Assembly (NCBI GenBank): GCA_907165135.1 | Contig: OU015568.1 | Location: 2,984,501-3,048,500, forward strand | DNA: 64,000 nucleotides | From: Oikopleura dioica | Taxonomy: Eukaryota; Chordata; Appendicularia; Copelata; Oikopleuridae | Direction: 5' to 3' | Shown: piece by piece, positions 55,391 to 64,000 of the stretch | Position numbering within the stretch: the stretch's first letter is position 1 | Layout of the letters: each line of letters begins with the position of its first letter | The notes under the pieces: generated by a model | What the model was told of the DNA's origin: nothing | Databases searched by the model: none | The model's input: the letters and a program-made list of their open reading frames with translations, nothing else | Made by a program: the position numbers and the translations under genes

Positions 55391-56048
55391 TATCTGAAAA
55401 AAACGTTCTGTTTGATAATTAGAAATATTTAGACAGTTTGACGCGAATTCAGTGACCTTAAATTCTCTGACTCAAGAAGCTCAATTAGTCGTGTTTCCGA
55501 TGACTTTGAATTTCAAGGTTTTTTGAATCTCAAAAAGAGGAGTACCTGGATCGTAAAAAAGTTCTCCCAAAATGTTACTCTCGGCGTTTTTTATGCTTTT
55601 ATATAATCCACTCTCTGAATACGCCTTTGTAGCTCTGTTTATCGCAAAATACAATCTTGCGTATCTTCTGATGGTAAATAAATATCTTCTGACCTCTGGA
55701 AAGATTTAGTGAAAGCGCTTTTTTACCTTTATCATAAAGGCTTTATGCCAAATTGGCTCATTATGAGGCTGTTCCGGAATCTTTGTTGACGCGTTAGGCA
55801 AAATTACGATAATAACATCGTATTTGGATGATTGATAATTCTGGCTATGTTTGCATCGTAAAATTTGTGACTTCAATGATTGACAGTTTTCTCTTTTATA
55901 ATTAACAAAAACACAATCAGTAATCAATGAATCATTGACAATGATTATAAGTCAAATTTATTGTCAGGTTCAGATTAATTATGTCAGGATTCACAGTAAA
56001 ACTTATTTCAAAGACATTTTTAAGCGATAAAAGAAGGAAGTTTTCAAT
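55391..56048. other. Spacer upstream of the sulfatase, downstream of the XK-related gene
   Basis: 660 bp with no supported gene. Open frames at 55706-55927 (-) lack any motif. It presumably contains the sulfatase promoter. Confidence 0.35.
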
Positions 56049-57127
56049 CTATCCCGAATGCTCCTGCGAAAATCCTTTGCACATGAGGAGTTTCTTGAAA
56101 TTTTTGCGATTCTCTTCTGCTCTTTCTTTCGGCGCAATCATGATCGTCCAAAAGAAATTGAAGATGATCGATAGTGGCACAATAATATAAACACTGAGCT
56201 GGATTTCTTCCGAGATCTGCATGTTCTTTCTCGTCGCCATATAAATCACCCAGTTCTCGAAACCGATCAGAAGGAAGTTGAAAGTTGACATAGAACAATC
56301 GTTGTGTATCGAGAATGGACTTGTACTGCAAATTCTTCCTCCTTGTTGTCATGTAGGTGAAAGTGAGGAGGGAACTGATAAGAGACAAGATCTGGAGAAC
56401 GCTGACACAACTCTCATCGGAATCGGAATGAAGGCATTTTTGGATGAAGAAAATTTGAATCAAAAGCTAGAAAATATGACTAAAGAGCAGTTATCATTCC
56501 TCTTACCTGTGGCGCAGCTTCCGTTGCTGCTTCTAGGGCTCGAATTTTCAATAGTTCGTCTCTCATATCATTCAGGTCTTTTTCTTCTTCCAATTTTGGT
56601 GCTCGCAGATTCCTGTTTTCCCCACTGTTTACAGTTGTCCACGCTTTCATTCGTTTATAATAGTGCAGATAATGCATGAACGGACCGACGAGGAACACGT
56701 GACCAATGGCCAGCGATCCGTTATCTCCCGATCCGTTATCTTCGTTTTCATTCTCTCCATAAATCTTCTTGGAACTATGAAAGTATGAATAGCCGGCTAC
56801 AAGCCAGCCGGAAATCAGGACGAGAAGAAACGTTGCGACACCCCAGTAAATTTCGCCTCTGATTATGAACGAAATGCCAAGAGCAATATCGGATCTTCAA
56901 TTCAAATGAATTAAAAGTTCTTCTCTTTTTACTTACATAATATCGAAAAGATAGAAAAACGCGCTTACACAAACTCGACTTGTATCTTCTTTCGCCAGTT
57001 CTACGCCTCTCGATCTCAAGTTCTTCGGATTAAAACAAACGAAAAGAAGAATCGACCCAATTCCGAGAATACCAACTGGTAGTTTCAAGCCATTCTCTTC
57101 AAACCAAAGCACTGTTTCGTTTCTCAT
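56049..57127 (-). CDS. XK-related (XKR) membrane protein
   Basis: XKR proteins are multi-pass plasma-membrane proteins; several are caspase-activated lipid scramblases. The start at 57127 (MRNETVLWFEENG) leads into TM1 (GILGIGSILLFV), the conserved F-D-I-I-S-D-I-A-L-G segment, TM (VATFLLVLISGWLVAGY), then L-A-I-G-H-V-F-L-V-G-P-F-M-H and the XKR hallmark A-L-E-A-A-T-E-A-A-P-Q ending an exon at about 56505. The next exon continues I-I-Q-I-F-F-I-Q-K-C and further membrane segments, with the end near 56049 (F-S-Q-E-H-S-G). Between about 56350 and 56290 the reading frame must change; I could not find a clean GT-AG intron for this, so an indel is possible. No caspase site was identified. Confidence 0.78.
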
Positions 57128-57459
57128 TTTTTCTCGTCATCAATAAAAACTCAGTTGCGTTCCTGCGAGAGTGCTTGCCATCGAATTGCAAATATAGAAT
57201 TGGTAAGAGACACTGTGTAAATATAGTAAGATTTATGAATCACAAATTCCTGTTCCAAGGATTGTGAAAATGATGAAGTCGAAAACGGGCGAAACGTTGA
57301 AAATGACCGAAAAGATCAACAAAGTCAGAATTCCTCATAAATACGAGAAACAAATATGAGGATCATTATTGATACAAAATCAAACATCATCGCAAAAGTA
57401 GCCTCAGCGGTTCACTCAGAAGAGAATCAGATTCAACTGACAGTTGAAAAGAAACCCTC

Positions 57460-58089
57460 ATGTTTCAAAGATGGGACTCTTCAGACTCAGATTCCAGCTT
57501 CAGCCCCACGGAGTCTGAATTATCTGTTGGCCGAGCATGCCGGTCGCTGATACAGTTTCTTCTCTGCCCTCCTTATGGCGGAGAAATGACAGAGGGACCG
57601 TTTGGTTGGTCTCCTACTCATGAAACTATTCGAAGTGAGGTACACTTGGCTTTCAACCCACTTTTCTTTGCTTCATTTTAGTGCGTTGACTTGTTCGCTT
57701 TGTGCAAGAATTCAAAAGACTACGACGATTATGGAAACCGAATCAATGTTTACTCTGCTCTTCGCATGGATGGAAGCTACACAAGTTGAGGATGGAATAT
57801 TTTAAAAGATTCTAGGACTCTTTTAGACAATATAATCGGCATGAAACACATTTACGCAGAATCCGATGGATCCGAACTTGTCAATCCGACTCTAGGTGTC
57901 ACAAAAGGATCGCTATCAACAACGATAGCGATATCGGAGATGTCAAAATCAAGCTTCGATGGATATTTGATCATTGTGATGATTGTGCTTTTATCCATTG
58001 GAGTAATTTATCTGAGTTTATTGAAGAAATCAAAAGAAATACGAGAAGAAAAAGAAGACTCTGAGAAATCACCTTCTATTCTTGTCTGA
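57460..58089 (+). CDS. Single-pass (type I-like) membrane protein, family not recognised
   Basis: The frame from ATG at 57460 (MFQRWDSSDSDSSF) contains several Cys (R-A-C-R-S, F-L-L-C-P-P-Y-G-G) and is joined by a GT-AG intron at about 57638-57681 to C-V-D-L-F-A-L-C-K-N, and by one at about 57791-57832 to N-I-I-G-M-K-H-I-Y. A single membrane segment (YLIIVMIVLLSIGVIYLSLL) is followed by a highly charged tail (K-K-S-K-E-I-R-E-E-K-E-D) ending at 58089. No signal peptide is visible, so an upstream exon is likely; a frame starting at 57270 is a candidate. It shares its promoter region with the divergent XK-related gene. Confidence 0.5.
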
Positions 58090-58337
58090 AATTTACTCTG
58101 AATAAAAATCTAACAGTTGACAACCTTGACAAAATGGTGACAAAAAAACCCCAAAAAATGGGCCTTTTTCAGAAAAAGCGTGACTGTCGCGCGTGGGCGC
58201 ATTTTGCGCTAAATCGCGGTCTCCGCCGCGAGCGCTGAATTATTTTCCGTTTTCTAAAAAAAGTTTTTTTTTTCTAGAGAGATAATGAACTGAGAAGAAA
58301 ATCAAATAGAAGAAATTCAAAGTAATAAAGTGAGAAA

Positions 58338-60931
58338 ATGATCGAAGGATTGAAAAGCATCGACGAATTAAAAGCCGAGTTCGAAGCGCTAGAAAATGAA
58401 GAGAACGAGATCGACGCGTTGTTACAGGAAGTGCACAGTACCAAGCCGGATCTAGAGGTGAAAGCCGTTCAACTCCAGCGACTCGATCTTGATTCCCTCG
58501 AAGAAGATGCAACACACCTGACGAAAATGATCGACCACACTTCTTCCTTGGCCGATCAAATCTCCAAAAAGGTCCGACAACTCGATTTGGCGAAGACCCG
58601 CGTGTTTGAGGCGATTCAAAGGGTTGATGATATTCTTGACTTGAAGTTTTGCTCCGACGGGGTGGAAAAGGCAATGGCGATTCATGACCTTGAAAGTGCT
58701 GCTGGACACATTCATCGGTACCTCTGCTTGGACGAGAATTTATTGAAGGAATCTGTCTCAGGAAAGAGCTTTTAGATTCATCTTTCGATGGGTAAAACGC
58801 AAATCGATAAAAAGCAAATTGCTTTAAAAATGCTAAAGAAATCCCTTCATTTTCATCTAAATAGCTCTATAAAGACGAACGCGAATCAATTCAAACATCT
58901 ATCGAAGTCCTTGAAGCAGCGCGGAAGAAACTCTCGGAACTCGTCGACAAAGAATTTGCCGAAGCCGCCAAAGATGGCGACGAAAACAAAGTCGAAAAGT
59001 ACCTCCGTCTTTTCCCGCTGCTAAAGGAGCCTGAGAAGGGGCTGGACAAGTTTGGGAAGTTTCTGCAGATCAAAATCACGAAAAAGTCGAAAGAGGTTAT
59101 TCTAAAACGATTTTAATTAGCCTGAATTTTGCTTTTTAGGCGATCGAGCGCGCTAGAAACAAGGAAATTTCCTTCGCGGATGCGGCTACTGTCGTTTTTG
59201 AATCCATCGCTGGTCTTGTCGATAAATCTCAACCTTTCGTCGAGACTTACTACGGTCCCGGCCAGCTAAAATCGATGGTTTTCCAGCTTCAAAAAGAATG
59301 TGACAAACAAGCGATAAATGTTCTTCAAGCTTTTGACATGGACAGAGGATTCAGCGCGCTGAGCCAGAAGGTCATGAAGAGTAAAAGAGGCGATGTTGAC
59401 TCCTTATCACTCGATGCTGTCCTGACAGAAACTGCTCGACTGTCCGAGCGAGGAGAAATGTACTTCCGTTTCTTGCGAAGACGGCTTGCTACTGATCTGG
59501 AAAGCGTCTCCAAGGTAGATATCTTTTACAAAAAACCTCGAAAACGAGTGATTTTAGGGAGAAAAGCTAGACGAAGAAGTCCGAAAGCTAGAAAACTGGA
59601 TCGGCAACACATCGCTTGCGCATCACTTACAAAGTATCATGGGAAAATACGTTTCGATGGAGAAATATTACATGAAAGAATCGCTGCAGAAAGCGATTCA
59701 GATGGATCAATTCGCCGAGGGTTCGCTCACAAGCTCCATGATCGACGATACGTTCTACATTTTGAAGAAATCGAGGGATCGAGCGGTCATGAGTGGGAAT
59801 TTCAACTGCGTGTGCGCTGTTATTAATCATATCTGTAAGTTTCGAGATACCTTTAACAAAATTACGGCCATTCTTCTTAATTTTCATTTAGCATCGTTGC
59901 TGGAAAGCGATTTCTTCGATACACTTTCTTCAAATCTCCGATCGTTCCCGAGCGGCGGCCTGATGGACAACCTTAGCATGGGAATCACTGCGTTTTCTGG
60001 TACTCTAACCGGCGCAATGGGAGGCTCTGGAAAGGTCGTTTCTGCTGGAGACGCTGCTGAAGAACAGCGACAATGTGAGTTCTTGTTTAATGATAATCGG
60101 ATGAAGATGGCTCTTTTTTAGTGTTTTTGACGTCTCTGAGCAACGCGGAAATCGCAGTAGGCTACATTGGAGAACTAGCCTCGGTGGAAATTGTAAGGCG
60201 ATTGGGAAGAAAGCTCTCGGCTGGAGAAACGGAGAATATGAACAGCTGCGTCGAAGATTTGAAGGATCTGGCGAAGAAGTTCGAGCAGCTGGTCGAGAAT
60301 GGAATCAAGGAATTGAACAATTCAGCGTTGAAACATGAAGTCAAACCGCTGATTGAAGATTTCAGAGGTAAAATTATGCTGGTTACGACAGTTTACTGAC
60401 CGTATCTGCTAGATGTCCCACACGACATCGACGACGACGAGTTCGCAGAAGCAGAAGCAAACGAGCCCTGGGTTCAAAACGTCCTCATTCACCTACACAC
60501 AGTTCTAGAAAGCTTCAAGCCGCGCATGTCGCCCGATTCCTTCGACCAGCTAGTCTCCTATCTTACGAATACTGTTGCAAACACTCTAGAACGCGCCGTG
60601 TTGAAGTCGCGTTTCACTCGCCTTGGCGGATTACAATTTGATAGAGAACTCCGAGCGCTCGTCAATTTTTTGACTTCTGTGACGAGCTCGACGGTCAGAG
60701 ATCGTTTCGCAAAGCTGCATCAGATTAATACTGTGCTAAATTTAGAACAGGTAAAAGAGAAAAGTTCTACAGCGAATAATGAACCCTTCTTCCTAGCCAC
60801 AAGAAGTTCTAGAATACTACGGATCATCTTCAAGCGGTGTCACGTGGCGATTAAGCCCATCGGAAGTGCGAGATGTTCTTACCCGACGAATTGACTTCAG
60901 ATCTGAAGACATTCGCCGACTAAAACTTTAG
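58338..60931 (+). CDS. COG4: COG4, conserved oligomeric Golgi complex subunit 4
   Basis: COG4 belongs to lobe A of the COG tether for retrograde vesicles at the Golgi. The N-terminus ([18 protein letters not shown]) is a coiled coil; then [56 protein letters not shown] and the C-terminal [16 protein letters not shown] all match the family in order. Eight or so short introns follow GT-AG. The protein is about 740 residues, a little shorter than vertebrate COG4. Upstream of the ATG, GC-rich GCGC motifs (58185-58230) may be promoter elements. No defect was seen. Confidence 0.93.
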
Positions 60932-61080
60932 TTCAATTGCAATGACTATTTCACTATCCCATTTTTCTACATTTTCTGTCTTCTGTGCAATAGTAGTATT
61001 ACCAACCGACAATTACAATTCATATTATTTTAAGATCTACTTCAATCATTTCTTTAAGAATTTTGATAAGCTCAGTGAAA

Positions 61081-61388
61081 ATGAGCTACGGTCACAAAGT
61101 CCAGAAAGTGATGGTTCAGCCCATTAACTTGGTCTTTCGATTTTTCCAGAAAAAGATCCGGGTTCAAATCTGGATCTACGACGTTGTCAACCTTCGACTC
61201 GAAGGTAGGGCCGAGAAAAGAAACAGACAAAGATTCGTTCAGGTGTCATCGTCGGCTTCGACGAATACATGAACCTGGTTCTGGACGACGTTGAAGAAAT
61301 GCACGTCAAAACTCACTTCAAACGAAACATCGGACGAATCCTTCTCAAGGGCGACAACATCACTCTCATCCAACAGGCGCCTCAATAA
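61081..61388 (+). CDS. SNRPE: Small nuclear ribonucleoprotein E (SmE)
   Basis: SmE is one of seven Sm proteins in the ring on spliceosomal U snRNAs. The protein of about 90 residues starts [19 protein letters not shown] and has the Sm1 motif ([25 protein letters not shown]) and the Sm2 motif ([12 protein letters not shown]). One short intron (about 61205-61242) interrupts Sm1. It lies 150 bp behind COG4 on the same strand; a pyrimidine-rich TTTCTTTAAG at about 61050-61059 could serve as a trans-splice acceptor if the two are co-transcribed, which is inference. Confidence 0.95.
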
Positions 61389-61632
61389 ACCCGCTGCCAA
61401 GAAACGCAAGCATCATGAAGCAAAAGCAGCCCTTTCTTACCGTAGTTTCAAGGCCAGTGCTGCCTTTTTATGGCGGTAAAAAGCTGTCTTTTTTGCTTTT
61501 TTTCTCTGCTTGTAATAAAAATGAAAAAATCTTTATTCGAAGGTGAATAACGATCAGATTGTCTGGCAGATTTTGGCAATAAATTTGTCAGTCAATCATC
61601 GTTATATCACACCTCTCGACAACAATTTCCGC

Positions 61633-61975
61633 TTAAGGACCCCCCCGTCAGCTTTTTTCGAAAAATCAAATTTCGGAATTTTAAAATTTTGACCACTGAA
61701 ATGGATTCTACGGGTGAAAAAACGATTTTGAGGCTTCATTTTTTGGGGGTCTATCTCGACTCTAACACCCTCAAAATCGCCTTTGAAAATTGGACTTTTC
61801 GCCAAAAATTGACGAATTTGCCCTAATTTTGGCTAAAATATTGATTTTTATTGGTCAAAAATTCCTCTTATCAAGTTTTTGACGCAAGCTTAACCAGAGG
61901 ACGGATTAAGAACCAAAAATATGGTGTTTTTAAAAATTTCCATTTTCGAAGAAAAGAGCTGACGGGGGTCCTTAA
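61633..61975 (-). mobile_element. TTAA-ended inverted-repeat element (MITE-like), copy 2
   Basis: It starts TTAAGGACCCCCCCGTCAGC and ends GCTGACGGGGGTCCTTAA. Internal blocks such as GGTTCTTAATCCGTCC and ACACCATAT (read on the minus strand) match the copy at 5796-6109. The 343-bp length differs slightly from copy 1. It lies downstream of SNRPE. Non-coding. Confidence 0.88.
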
Positions 61976-62403
61976 TAAAGCTTTATAGATCCGCTAAATA
62001 GCCGCAACTTTAATTGCGCCAAAAATAAATCAAGGAGTACCGCAGCAGATACGGTGGTCTTCCCGTACTCGCAAATTCTGCATTATGATTCATTACGAAA
62101 TTATAAATAACAAGTTTTGCCAAACAACAAAACTTACTTTGAAAGTCCAAAAAGGGCAACTTCAAGAAGTCCAGAAACCAACTCCACGTCACTGGTAAAC
62201 CTTTTTGGCTCATCAGAAAGGACTCTTTGGGCAGTATCTCGAAAAGCGCCGTGGTTCCGGATTTGGCCTTGGCTTCCAAGTCACACTTTTGAGATCCATG
62301 CAAATTGTGGCCTCATTAAAGTCACGCGAGCGGTATAAAAAGAAATTATGAAAATTTGCATCGACAGAAGAATAGACGAATTTTCAATTGAGAAAAGAAG
62401 AAG

Positions 62404-63016
62404 ATGCGTGTTTTTGGCTTTTTGATTCTCTCAGGTACTTGATTTTCCTGAAAAATTTAAATAAAAGTCAAATTTAGGGTCTTGTCAAGACTATCAAAGC
62501 CGAAATTACGGCTCTTACCTAAGTCCAAGAGACGTCGGCGAAGAAACATTCGACATCTGCTCAAGATGGATTTACGATGCTCTTCGCTGCGAACCCCCAC
62601 GAGGAAAAACTTCGAAATACATTCATCGCTTTCAAAAAGTCATCGGCGACGCTCTCTGGCATGTTGAATCCACGTACAAATGCTCGGTCAATCGAGGTAG
62701 GCGAGAGGCAATTGACGTGTATTCAGGAGAATATGACGAGAAAAGTAATGAGTACGAGTACGAATATGAAGGCGATGCGGTTGTGGCAAGTGATGGGGAT
62801 ATAAGAAAGTTTGAAGCAAGATCGCAAATGGGCCTCGGGCGAGTGAGAAATGATGACCTAAGATCCCAGGTAGAGAACTTTAAGATTTTTGTCAACAGAC
62901 TATTAAACCTACCAGGACCTGAGGACCCTGATTCAAGCCTCTACACAGGTTTCCTCCCAGTTAGTTATACAAATTTAGTGCATCGAAAGTTTTGCCCGAT
63001 TCTATCAAAAAACTGA
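62404..63016 (+). CDS. Small secreted acidic protein, family not recognised
   Basis: A short first exon (MRVFGFLILS) and a GT-AG intron of about 43 nt give a signal-like start continuing G-S-C-Q-D-Y-Q-S-R. The mature part has a few Cys (F-D-I-C-S-R-W, L-R-C-E-P-P, Y-K-C-S-V-N-R) and then an acidic tyrosine-rich stretch (Y-S-G-E-Y-D-E-K and E-Y-E-Y-E-Y-E-G-D). The tail of the frame (about 62917-62955) is made of half of the palindromic element. A donor-like CAG/GTAGAG at about 62870 suggests that an intron could remove it, so the C-terminus is uncertain. Confidence 0.5.
62917..62955 (+). repeat. Half copy of the palindromic element
   Basis: ACCCTGATTCAAGCCTCTAC followed by ACAGGTTTCC matches the right arm of the family with a few changes. 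A weak left part precedes it. It lies within or just after the coding part of the secreted acidic protein gene. Confidence 0.6.
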
Positions 63017-63639
63017 CATCACCAGTTGCCGAAAAAAGTACGCCTGGAAAGCTCGAACCGACGGATTGACAAGACAAATAACAAAAATGATGTTCATCTG
63101 TATGAAATCAAACGGATATTGACATCGAATCTATCACTTTGACTATTATTATTATTATTGTAAATACAATAAGAAAACTTTTTATTTTATGAGAGTACAT
63201 GGTTGTTTTTATTTGAAGATTAAATATGGGCGCTCGAAAATGAGCTTTTTTCAGCTTACAGATAAAGAAAGCTTTTCAGGATAGATACAGAAATTTGAAA
63301 AGAATTGCACAGTGCTCGATTTCAAAGACGATTATTGTTGAGTTGGCTATATGTACGTTTTAATTTTGCCAGAACATAATCGTACACTTCGTATTCGTAC
63401 TTGAGGGAAGTTTGTGTCCGCAGAAACTCTCTTGATTTTTGTCCCGCTTAAAAGACAAGATAAGAAGATAAATTGATGTCTTTCCTAGTAAAAAGAATTG
63501 CTGCTGGGTGCTTTTTACGATAGTTGCGGTAAACCAAAATTTATCAGATGACCAGATTACTTTTTGCTACAACACAAAGAACGATAATTGAGATGATTCT
63601 CGACGGATTAATTTATTTCCTGCGGTCACTAAGCATAAA

Positions 63640-63949
63640 TCGTGGTTCATGAACTTTCCCAGAAAAACAACCATGTTCTCAAAACTGTCGAATAGACAAG
63701 ATCTTTTTGACGTCTCTTTCGGTGTTCAAAAATATGGACGATTCTCACTCTCGAACTCAAGGACATCGAAATTATACCTGGTTTTTTGAAAGTTGTCAGT
63801 GTTCCATTCCGCATTTTTTCGAACGACTCCATTTTCACGACAGTGCTGGCGTTTTTATAAAAAGCAGGAAGAAGAGCTTCCAGGACTTTGAGCGACATCT
63901 CAAGTTCATCAAGCAGCCCAACAAAAGCGTAGTTATGATCGATGTTGTA
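63640..63949 (-). CDS. 2-O-sulfotransferase (HS2ST/UST-like), C-terminal part, cut by the window edge
   Basis: Enzymes of this family sulfate uronic acids of heparan or chondroitin sulfate in the Golgi. The exon 63949-63778 encodes Y-A-F-V-G-L-L-D-E-L-E and L-K-V-L-E-A-L-L-P-A-F-Y, which correspond to the conserved V-G-V-T-E-E-L-E...L-L-E-x-L-L-P-R-F-F block near the C-terminus of HS2ST/UST. A GT donor follows at 63777. The remaining 3' exon(s) are not resolved; an open frame continues to 63647. The 5' part lies beyond position 64000. Confidence 0.6.
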
Positions 63950-64000
63950 CTAAATCCCGGCAGTTAATTAATTGAGCGGAAGAAAGACAAACCTTTGCTC

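Noticed and set aside
62010-62303. Minus-strand frame with a neat GT-AG intron
   Set aside because: No in-frame ATG near its start and no recognisable family; the plausible product from the first ATG is under 50 residues.

Overview
The window looks like nuclear DNA of a very compact animal genome, most probably a larvacean tunicate close to Oikopleura dioica. The reasons are: animal-only genes (latrophilin, CatSper1, C/EBP, zona pellucida, claudin, nicotinic receptor, XK-related); genes only a few hundred bases apart on both strands; introns mostly 37-50 nt with GT-AG ends plus a few GC-AG and GA-AG candidates; and AT-rich spacers. The species assignment is inference. The exon models below were joined by hand, by matching frames across short introns and by family motifs, so single splice sites may be off by a few bases.

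Layout. 1.1-5.2 kb: claudin-like protein (-), SLC43-type transporter (+), ADF/cofilin (+). 5.3-7.8 kb: a cysteine-rich type II membrane protein of an unrecognised family (gene A, -). 8.3-9.8 kb: flotillin-1 (+). 10.1-13.5 kb: nicotinic receptor subunit (-) and secreted ZP-domain protein (-). 14.0-14.8 kb: small secreted Cys-rich protein (+). 15.1-19.3 kb: two more members of the gene A family in tandem (B and C, +). 20.0-21.6 kb: C/EBP-type bZIP factor (-). 21.7-25.2 kb: gene-poor stretch with a GC-rich transposon-like element. 25.2-27.2 kb: three small, unrecognised (mostly membrane) proteins (-). 27.5-36.9 kb: a full latrophilin (ADGRL: SUEL, OLF, HormR, 7TM; -). 37-47 kb: about 10 kb without a convincing gene. 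47.1-48.6 kb: gamma-butyrobetaine/trimethyllysine dioxygenase-like (-). 49.6-53.1 kb: CatSper1-like channel (+). 53.2-55.4 kb: arylsulfatase B-like (-). 56.0-57.1 kb: XK-related (-). 57.5-58.1 kb: single-pass membrane protein (+). 58.3-61.4 kb: COG4 and SNRPE (+). 62.4-63.0 kb: small secreted acidic protein (+). 63.6 kb to the end: part of a 2-O-sulfotransferase (-).

The most notable content is non-coding. At least six families of short inverted-repeat elements are visible. One is a palindromic element with arms containing CCTGACTCAGG and GGCTCG, present in at least six full copies. One of its copies forms the body of a 113-nt intron in gene C at a site where paralogues A and B have uninterrupted coding sequence, which is a candidate case of intron gain by element insertion. 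Other families end in TTAA, in TA, or carry a 6-bp target duplication around a C-rich minisatellite.

The genes are mostly unrelated housekeeping, membrane and secretory functions. The only evident local gene family is A/B/C. COG4 and SNRPE are close and co-oriented and could be co-transcribed.
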